Source of the DNA: Nocardioides jiangsuensis
Lineage (GTDB): Bacteria; Actinomycetota; Actinomycetes; Propionibacteriales; Nocardioidaceae
Assembly: GCF_019679455.1 (NCBI RefSeq)
Contig: NZ_JAIEZQ010000001.1
Span: forward strand, 620,001 to 684,000
Reading direction: 5' to 3'
DNA: 64,000 bases
Numbering within the stretch: the stretch's first letter is position 1; each line of letters begins with the position of its first letter. Of this stretch, positions 58,750 through 64,000 are shown piece after piece. A model generated the notes under the pieces. The model did not search any database, was not told where the DNA came from, and saw nothing but the letters and a program-made list of their open reading frames with translations. Made by a program: the position numbers and the translations under genes.

Positions 58750-59693
58750 AGCTCCGGTCCGGGCGACGGGAAGCCGCCGTCCATCGGCCGGCCGAGCTCC
58801 GCGGAGACCTTCGCGAGCTGCTCGATCCGCTGCTCCAGCGAAGGGTGGGTCGAGCTGAGCGTCGACAGGGTCGCGCCGCTGATCGCCGGGGCGATGAAGA
58901 ACGCGTTCATGCTCTGCGCCGAGCGCAGGTCGCGGGTGGGGATCGCGGCGATCTCCCCGGTGATCTTGGTCAGCGCCGAGGCGAGGGCCGAGGGCTTCTG
59001 CGTCAGGAAGGCGCCGGCGCGGTCTGCGGACAGCTCGCGATAGCGCGAGAGCAGCCGGGTGAGGAAGAAGCTGATCGCGTACACGACCAGGCTCACCACG
59101 AGCGCGATCAGGAACCCGAAGGCGCCCGCCCCGTTGTTGTCGCTGCGCCGCCCGCCCCCGAAGATCGCGCCGTACTGCGCGCCGCGGGTGGCCATCCCCG
59201 CGACGATGCCGGCCGACGAGGCCAGCGTCATCACCAGCACGTCGCGGTGCGCCACGTGGGAGAGCTCGTGCGCGAGCACCCCCTCGAGCTCCTCCGCGGT
59301 CAGCCGGTCGAGGATCCCGGTGGTGACGCAGACCGCGGCCCGGCTCGGCGAGCGGCCCGTGGCGAACGCGTTGGGCAGGTCGGTGTAGGCGATCGCGACC
59401 CGCGGCTTGGGCATGTCGGCCATCGCGCAGAGCCGGTCGATCATCCCGTGCAGCTCCGGGGCCTCCTCGGGCGAGACCTCCCGGGCGCGCATCGCCTTCA
59501 GCGCCAGGGTGTCGGAGTTGTACCACTGGAACCAGGCGATGCCGAGGCCGATGACCCCGATCAGGAAGGCGTAGTTAGGCAGCGCGTACATCAGCCCCAC
59601 GACCAGCCCGACGAACAGCGCGCCGAGCAGGAACATGACCAGCGTCATCCGCGCGGTCAGCCCGGTGTCCTTGATGAAGCGGGAGTGTGCCAT
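58746..59693 (-). CDS. htpX: HtpX membrane zinc metalloprotease (M48B)
   Basis: 315 residues from ATG 59693, sharing one base with the pspAA stop (TGATG). Two N-terminal helices (about 15-36 and 38-57), then DLPNAFATGRSPSRAAVCVTTG, the zinc site HELSH at 142-146 within AHELSHVAHRD, two further helices, and YRELSADRAGAFLT with the third ligand Glu. STHPSLEQRIEQL is the conserved C-terminal motif. HtpX degrades damaged membrane proteins. In the Psp operon it probably supports the same envelope stress response as PspA. Confidence 0.95.
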   Translation of the reverse strand: MAHSRFIKDTGLTARMTLVMFLLGALFVGLVVGLMYALPNYAFLIGVIGLGIAWFQWYNSDTLALKAMRAREVSPEEAPELHGMIDRLCAMADMPKPRVAIAYTDLPNAFATGRSPSRAAVCVTTGILDRLTAEELEGVLAHELSHVAHRDVLVMTLASSAGIVAGMATRGAQYGAIFGGGRRSDNNGAGAFGFLIALVVSLVVYAISFFLTRLLSRYRELSADRAGAFLTQKPSALASALTKITGEIAAIPTRDLRSAQSMNAFFIAPAISGATLSTLSSTHPSLEQRIEQLAKVSAELGRPMDGGFPSPGPEL

Positions 59694-59971
59694 CAGCCCG
59701 GGATCAGCCCTTCGTCGCTGAGCAGGGCGCGGACCTCGTCGATGGTCGCGTCGGCCGGGGGCAGGATGAGGTCGGAGTTCACGAGGGACTCGTCGGGGAG
59801 TACGGCGCCGTGCTTGCGGACCCCGTCGAGGAGCGCGGCGAGGCTCTGCGAGAAGGTGACCTCGTCACCGTTCTCGACCGCGGCCTCCACCACCTCGTCG
59901 AGGTCGTTCAGCGCGGTGAGGTGCTCCTCGGAGACGTCCCACTGACCTTCTCCGAGAATGCGCACGATCAT
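59693..59971 (-). CDS. pspAA: PspA-associated protein PspAA
   Basis: 92 residues from ATG 59971, overlapping the pspA stop as ATGA. IVRILGEGQWDVSEEHLTALNDLDEVVEAAV matches the start of the PspAA family (shown here beyond residue 2 in shortened form: residues 2-15 and 18-31). VTFSQSLAALLDGVRKHG and LILPPADATIDEVRALLSDEG follow. The protein is acidic and small, without catalytic motif. PspAA proteins are known only by linkage to PspA; they may bind and regulate it. Confidence 0.87.
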   Translation of the reverse strand: MIVRILGEGQWDVSEEHLTALNDLDEVVEAAVENGDEVTFSQSLAALLDGVRKHGAVLPDESLVNSDLILPPADATIDEVRALLSDEGLIPG

Positions 59972-60762
59972 GGCTGTCCCTCCTCCTTCTCCCGCTCGGC
60001 GGCGAGCTGCGGGGAGGACGGAGTGGTCTCCCCCGCCTCGATCGCACCCGGCTGCGCCGTACCACTCGTGCCCGAGCGGAGCGCGGCCAGCTCGGCCTCG
60101 ACGTCGGAGTCCTTGGACATCGCGTCGAGCTCGCGGGCGATGTCGTCGCCCTGGCCGTGGGAGCTGACGTCGTCGAGCGCGCCCGAGGCGATCAGCTCAT
60201 CGATCGCACCGGCGCGGGCCTGCATCTGCGCGGTCTTGTCCTCCGCGCGCTGCACGGCCATGCCGACGTCGCCCATCTCCTCGGAGATCCCGGAGAACGC
60301 CTCGTTGATGCGGGTCTGCGCCTCGGCGGCGGTGTAGGTGGCCTTGATCGTCTCCTTCTTGGTGCGGAAGGACTCGACCTTGGCCTGGAGCCGCTGCGAG
60401 GCGAGGGTGAGCTTCTCCTCCTCGCCCTGGAGCTGGGCGTGCTGCACCTTGAGGTCGCTGATCTGGCCCTGGAGGCCGGACTTGCGCGTCAGCGCCTCGC
60501 GGGCGAGGTCCTCGCGGCCCATCGACAGCGCCTTCTGCGCCTGGTCGTGCAGCTTCTGGGACTGCTGCTCGAGCTGGGCGACCTGCAGCTCCACGCGCTT
60601 GCGGCTGGTGGCGACGTCGGCCACCCCGCGGCGTACCTTGGACAGCAGCTCGATCTGCCGCTGGTAGCTGTAGTCGAGGGTCTCGCGCGGGTCCTCGGCA
60701 CGGTCGAGAGCCTTGCTGGCCTTGGATCGGAAGATCAGGCTGATGCGCTTCATGAGGCTCAT
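59968..60762 (-). CDS. pspA: PspA/IM30 membrane-protecting protein
   Basis: 264 residues from ATG 60762. MKRISLIFRSKASKALDRAEDP is the typical N terminus with an amphipathic membrane-binding helix (residues 4-19 are the core). Long alpha-helical coiled coil with heptad pattern up to about residue 210, then an acidic, Ser/Pro-rich tail of about 50 residues that is longer than in enterobacterial PspA. The family (ESCRT-III-like) forms rods and rings that stabilise damaged membranes. It is the first gene of pspA-pspAA-htpX-pspAB, all overlapping. No sigma-54 promoter is seen or expected in this phylum. Confidence 0.93.
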   Translation of the reverse strand: MSLMKRISLIFRSKASKALDRAEDPRETLDYSYQRQIELLSKVRRGVADVATSRKRVELQVAQLEQQSQKLHDQAQKALSMGREDLAREALTRKSGLQGQISDLKVQHAQLQGEEEKLTLASQRLQAKVESFRTKKETIKATYTAAEAQTRINEAFSGISEEMGDVGMAVQRAEDKTAQMQARAGAIDELIASGALDDVSSHGQGDDIARELDAMSKDSDVEAELAALRSGTSGTAQPGAIEAGETTPSSPQLAAEREKEEGQP

Positions 60763-60910
60763 GGAGTGCGGACCCCCTTCAGGTTCGTGGCTGGATGCGT
60801 CGCTTCCACCCTACGGTGCAACGTGCCGCTGGGGCAGCAGGTTCCCGCGGGTACGCTGGGCGGCAAACCCGGGGCGGACACAGCCCCCTCCGATGAGCAG
60901 AAGGCCAGCC

Positions 60911-61498
60911 TTGTTCCGTCGTACGAAGCCCGAAGACAGCACCGCCTCCTCCGCCTCCGCCGAGGCCAAGCAAGGCGGCAAGGGCCGCCCCACCCCCAGC
61001 CGCCGCGAGGCGGAGGCAGCCGCGAAGGCGCGCGCGAAGTCCCCGGGGAACAAGAAGGAGGCCGCCCGCCAGCTGCGTGAGCGGCGTGCCCAGGAGAACG
61101 CCCGGATGCGGCAGGGCATGAAGACCGGCGACGAGCGCTACCTCCCGGCCCGCGACCAGGGTCCGGTTCGCAGCTTCGTGCGCGACCGGGTCGACTCCCG
61201 GCTGTGCATGGCGGAGTTCCTGCTGCCGCTGCTGCTCGTGATCATGGTGATGCAGTACTCCGGCAACGCCACGCTCCAGGGCTTCAGCAACGGCCTCTGG
61301 TCCGCCACGATCATCCTCGTGCTCGTCGACACGATCCTGCTGGTCATCAAGCTCAAGCGCGAGCTCAAGAAGCGGTTCGGCGACGAGGGCACCAAGGGCG
61401 CGGTGTTCTACGGGATCCTGCGCTCGATGCAGCTGCGCTTCCTGCGGCTGCCGAAGCCCAAGGTCAAGATCGGTCAGCGTCTCCCCGAGCGCTACTGA
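60911..61498 (+). CDS. DUF3043 membrane protein
   Basis: About 195 residues from TTG 60911, chosen because family members begin MFRR and the codon has AAGG 6 bases upstream; an in-frame ATG at 60893 is possible. The first half is basic and disordered, with the conserved GKGRPTPSRREAEAA motif and RRAQENARMRQGMKTGDERYLP. Two membrane helices follow (AEFLLPLLLVIMVMQYSG and LWSATIILVLVDTILLVI). The C terminus is basic again (KRELKKRFGDEG, and later LRLPKPKVKIGQRLPERY). The family is actinobacterial and of unknown function. A likely -10 TACGCT lies at 60852-60857. The 3' end overlaps the MTH1187-family gene by 35 bases. Confidence 0.85.
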   Translation: MFRRTKPEDSTASSASAEAKQGGKGRPTPSRREAEAAAKARAKSPGNKKEAARQLRERRAQENARMRQGMKTGDERYLPARDQGPVRSFVRDRVDSRLCMAEFLLPLLLVIMVMQYSGNATLQGFSNGLWSATIILVLVDTILLVIKLKRELKKRFGDEGTKGAVFYGILRSMQLRFLRLPKPKVKIGQRLPERY

Positions 61499-61787
61499 GC
61501 CGGTCCTCGATCCGCTCCACCTTCGCGGTGAGCTGGCCGGTGTGGCCCGCCCGGATGTCGGCCTTGAGCACGAGGCCGACCCGGGGCGAACGCGCGGCGA
61601 CGACGTCGACGGCCCGTTTCACCACGGCCATCACCTCGTCCCACTCCCCCTCGATGTTCGTGAACATCGCGTTGGTCTCGCACGGCAGCCCGGACTCGCG
61701 CACGACGCGGACGGCGTCGGCGACCGCCTCGCTGACACCACCGGTCTCGTCCCCGGACGACGGGCTGATGCTGAAGGCGACGATCAT
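61464..61787 (-). CDS. MTH1187/YkoF-type thiamine-binding family protein
   Basis: 107 residues from ATG 61787. MIVAFSISPSSGDETGGVSE, VRVVRESGLPCETNAMFTNIEGEWDEVMAVV and VGLVLKADIRAGHTGQLTAKV match the MTH1187 (DUF77) family; the second motif spans residues 27-57 and is quoted only to show its Cys and Asn-Ala-Met core. The fold is ferredoxin-like and tetrameric in relatives. Family members bind thiamine or an ion; the physiological ligand is not settled. It overlaps the convergent DUF3043 gene by 35 bases. It is divergent from the aldo/keto reductase. Confidence 0.85.
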   Translation of the reverse strand: MIVAFSISPSSGDETGGVSEAVADAVRVVRESGLPCETNAMFTNIEGEWDEVMAVVKRAVDVVAARSPRVGLVLKADIRAGHTGQLTAKVERIEDRLSSARGDADRS

Positions 61788-61845
61788 GCGCCCACGGTAG
61801 CGGTCACGGCGCGGCACACCGCCGTACGGCGTTGTGGCGGGTGGC

Positions 61846-61851
61846 TAGGGT
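61846..61851 (+). promoter_or_regulatory. -10 element for a probably leaderless transcript
   Basis: TAGGGT ends 7 bases before ATG 61859. The spacer CGGAACC holds no ribosome site, so a leaderless start is likely. Confidence 0.5.
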
Positions 61852-61858
61852 CGGAACC

Positions 61859-62866
61859 ATGGAAATTCGCAATCTTGGATCGAGCGGTCTGAAGATCTCG
61901 GCGATCGCCTACGGCAACTGGCTCACCCACGGCTCGCAGGTCGAGGAGGACGCCGCCCTGGCGTGCGTGCGCCAGGCGCTGGAGGAGGGCATCACGACCT
62001 TCGACACCGCCGACGTCTACGCCAACACGGCCGCCGAGACCGTCCTCGGCAAGGCCCTCAAGGACGAGCGCCGCGAGGGGCTGGAGATCTTCACCAAGGT
62101 CTACTGGCCCACCGGCCCCGGCAGGCACAACGACCACGGGCTCTCCCGCAAGCACATCATGGAGTCGATCAACGGCTCCCTGAAGCGGCTCGGCACCGAC
62201 TACGTGGACCTCTACCAGGCGCACCGGTTCGACTACGAGACCCCGCTCGAGGAGACGATGGAGGCCTTCGCCGACGTCGTGCACTCGGGCAAGGCGCACT
62301 ACATCGGCGTCTCGGAGTGGACCGCCGAGGAGATCCGGCGCGGCCACGCCCTGGCCCGCGAGCTGCGGATCCCGTTCGTGTCGAACCAGCCGCAGTACAA
62401 CATGATCTGGCGGGTCATCGAGCCCGAGGTGGTGCCCACCTCGGAGGAGCTCGGCATCGGCCAGATCGTCTGGTCCCCGATCGCGCAGGGCGTGCTCACC
62501 GGCAAGTACAAGCCGGGCCAGGACGCGCCCGCCGGCTCGCGCGCCACCGACGCCAAGGGCGGGTCGGACATGATCTCGCGCTGGATGAAGGACGACGTGC
62601 TCAGCCGCGTCCAGCAGCTGCAGCCGATCGCCGACGAGGCCGGCCTCTCGATGGCCCAGCTCGCCGTCGCCTGGGTGCTGCAGAACCCCAACGTGTCCGC
62701 GGCGATCATCGGCGCCTCGCGTCCCGAGCAGGTCACCGAGAACGTCAAGGCCGCCGGGGTGAAGATCGAGGACTCCGCGATGAAGCAGATCGACGAGATC
62801 CTCGACGGCGTCATCGAGCGCGACGCGTCGAAGACCGTCTCCCCGCAGCGCCGCGAGTTCGGCTGA
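61859..62866 (+). CDS. Aldo/keto reductase (KCNAB/YghZ-like)
   Basis: 335 residues from ATG 61859. TIM-barrel reductase with the catalytic tetrad: Asp and Tyr in FDTADVYANTAAE, Lys in IFTKVYWP, His in YQAHRFDYETP. VSNQPQYNMIWR and IVWSPIAQGVLTGKY are typical of the voltage-gated potassium channel beta/YghZ branch. NADPH-binding residues follow in AIIGASRPEQVTENVKA. Substrate unknown; these enzymes reduce a range of aldehydes and ketones. A strong hairpin ends the gene. Confidence 0.93.
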   Translation: MEIRNLGSSGLKISAIAYGNWLTHGSQVEEDAALACVRQALEEGITTFDTADVYANTAAETVLGKALKDERREGLEIFTKVYWPTGPGRHNDHGLSRKHIMESINGSLKRLGTDYVDLYQAHRFDYETPLEETMEAFADVVHSGKAHYIGVSEWTAEEIRRGHALARELRIPFVSNQPQYNMIWRVIEPEVVPTSEELGIGQIVWSPIAQGVLTGKYKPGQDAPAGSRATDAKGGSDMISRWMKDDVLSRVQQLQPIADEAGLSMAQLAVAWVLQNPNVSAAIIGASRPEQVTENVKAAGVKIEDSAMKQIDEILDGVIERDASKTVSPQRREFG

Positions 62867-62890
62867 GCCGGGCTCGGCCCGTACGACGGA

Positions 62891-62924
62891 CGCCGGCGCC
62901 GGCCCTCATGGGCCGGCGCCGGCG
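62891..62924. terminator. Perfect 15-bp hairpin terminator
   Basis: CGCCGGCGCCGGCCC and GGGCCGGCGCCGGCG pair perfectly around TCAT, followed by CCTCGTTTCTCC on the plus strand. It lies between the aldo/keto reductase and the convergent dehydrogenase gene and probably serves both. Confidence 0.8.
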
Positions 62925-62954
62925 CCTCGTTTCTCCCCGGGTGCGTCCGCTCGC

Positions 62955-64000
62955 TCAGGCGACCATGTTGTGCGGGTCGATCACGTACTTCTTCGCAGCT
63001 CCCTTGTCGAACTCCCGGTAGGCGGCCGGAGCGTCGTCCAGGCCGATCCTGGCGGCGTTGACCGCCTTCGCGATGTGCGCCTTGTCGGCCAGGATCAAGT
63101 TCATCAGCTGCCGGTTGTAGCGCTTGACCGGGCACTGTCCGGTCGTGAACGAGTGCGACTTGGCCCAGCCGAGACCCAGACGCACGCCGATCTGGCCGAC
63201 CTTGGCGTTCTCGTCGATGCCGCCCGGGTCCCCGGTGACGTACAGGCCGGGGATGCCCAGCGAGGCACCCGCCCGCGAGATGGACATGATGTCATTGAGC
63301 ACCGTCGCGGGCGCCTCGGCGGCGTCGGCCCCGTGACCACGCGCCTCGAAGCCGACCGCGTCGACGGCGGCGTCCACCTCCGGCTCCCCCAGGATCTGCT
63401 CGATCATGTCCACCAGCTCGTTGCCCGAGCTCAGGTCGACGGTCTCGCAGCCGAAGCTCTTCGCCTGTGCGAGGCGCTCGGCGTTCATGTCACCGACGAT
63501 CACGACCGAGGCGCCGAGCACCTGCGCGGAGTACGCGGCCGCCAGGCCCACGGGACCCGCCCCGGCGACGTACACGGTGGAACCGGTGGTGGTCCCGGCC
63601 GTGTAGGCGCCGTGGTAGCCCGTCGGGAAGATGTCGGAGAGCATCGTCAGGTCGAGGATCTTCTCCAGCGCCTGGTCACGGTCGGGGAACTTCAGCAGGT
63701 TGAAGTCCGCGAAGGGCACCATGACGTACTCCGCCTGCCCCCCGATCCACCCACCCATGTCGACGTACCCGTAGGCGGCCCCGGCGCGGGCCGGGTTCAC
63801 GTTGAGACAGACGCCGGTCTTGCCCTCGTTGCACATCCGGCAGCGCCCGCAGGCGATGTTGAACGGCACCGAGCAGATGTCGCCCTCCTTCACGAAGAGC
63901 ACGTCCTCCCCGACCTCGACCACCTCGCCGGTGATCTCGTGGCCCAGGCTCTGACCGACGGGTGCGGTGGTGCGGCCACGGACCATGTGCTGGTCGCTGC
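62955..64000 (-). CDS. fdhA: FdhA-type zinc-dependent formaldehyde dehydrogenase, truncated by the window end
   Basis: The C-terminal about 348 residues; the N terminus lies beyond the window. Zinc alcohol dehydrogenase features: LGHEITGEVVEVG, VPFNIACGRCRMC and CNEGKTGVC with the structural zinc cysteines, AGPVGLAAAYSAQVLGASVV as the NAD site, and VDAVGFEARGHG. GGWIGGQAEYVMVPFADFNLL and VTGDPGGIDENAKVGQI match glutathione-independent formaldehyde dehydrogenase (FdhA) of Pseudomonas type, which works as an NAD-dependent dismutase. It would oxidise formaldehyde to formate without thiol cofactor. Confidence 0.9.
   Translation of the reverse strand, partial: SDQHMVRGRTTAPVGQSLGHEITGEVVEVGEDVLFVKEGDICSVPFNIACGRCRMCNEGKTGVCLNVNPARAGAAYGYVDMGGWIGGQAEYVMVPFADFNLLKFPDRDQALEKILDLTMLSDIFPTGYHGAYTAGTTTGSTVYVAGAGPVGLAAAYSAQVLGASVVIVGDMNAERLAQAKSFGCETVDLSSGNELVDMIEQILGEPEVDAAVDAVGFEARGHGADAAEAPATVLNDIMSISRAGASLGIPGLYVTGDPGGIDENAKVGQIGVRLGLGWAKSHSFTTGQCPVKRYNRQLMNLILADKAHIAKAVNAARIGLDDAPAAYREFDKGAAKKYVIDPHNMVA

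Noticed and set aside
1-64000. tRNA or rRNA genes
   Set aside because: No stretch with the T-loop GTTCGAATC pattern and matching acceptor ends, and no rRNA-like sequence, was found by eye.

Overview
The window is high-GC DNA with strong G/C bias at third codon positions, many GTG starts, ATGA/GTGA start-stop overlaps and several genes that look leaderless. Gene content (QcrCAB/CtaCDEF branch, PimB-like mannosyltransferase, AdoK-type kinase, Rpf, DUF3043, PspAA/PspAB, DUF5304-like protein) points to an actinobacterium, most likely Nocardioides or another member of the Nocardioidaceae. The genus is inference; no rRNA or tRNA gene was recognised.

Layout. 1-6.4 kb: the 3' end of an unknown gene, a membrane acyltransferase, a minus-strand SRPBCC / ArsA-like ATPase / small protein / ROK sugar kinase operon, and a fatty-acyl-CoA ligase. 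6.6-15.75 kb: a Tad (Flp) pilus locus of cpaB, tadZ, tadA, a von Willebrand factor A-TadB fusion, tadC, its own histidine kinase/response regulator pair, and two small Flp pilins separated by a perfect hairpin. TadE/F-like genes and a prepilin peptidase are absent here. 15.7-22.8 kb (minus): PimB-like glycosyltransferase, M48 protease, a membrane-anchored HExxH protein, an NlpC/P60 hydrolase behind a c-di-AMP (ydaO-type) riboswitch, a small Cys-rich protein, and an NYN-domain/zinc-ribbon pair. 22.9-25 kb: a DEDDh exonuclease/UvrC-N-like nuclease and a stand-alone Lrp/AsnC ligand-binding domain. 25-35 kb: an accessory-looking stretch with a 1156-residue protein of about ten fibronectin-like repeats, a YgjV-GNAT fusion, a secreted M36 protease, a membrane protein and a second NarL-type two-component system. 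35-38.9 kb (minus): malQ, trpD and a degenerate receiver protein. 38.9-49.2 kb: respiratory block of a cytochrome oxidase assembly protein, ctaE-qcrC-qcrA-qcrB, an L,D-transpeptidase, and ctaC-ctaD-ctaF. 49.3-57.5 kb: cysteine desulfurase-TusA pair, adenosine kinase-like protein, ScyD/E-like propeller, erpA, glycerate kinase, GNAT enzyme and nadA. 57.7-64 kb: an Rpf-like muralytic enzyme, the tightly overlapped pspA-pspAA-htpX-pspAB operon, DUF3043 and MTH1187-family proteins, an aldo/keto reductase, and a truncated FdhA-type dehydrogenase.

The backbone order (ArsA-like, SRPBCC, FadD, PimB, NlpC/P60, UvrC-like, TrpD, CtaE-QcrCAB, CtaF/C, AdoK, ErpA, glycerate kinase) matches, from memory, Mycobacterium tuberculosis Rv2184c-Rv2205c. 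The Tad locus, the repeat-protein/M36/two-component stretch and the desulfurase-TusA pair therefore look like lineage-specific insertions into an old actinobacterial envelope-and-respiration neighbourhood.
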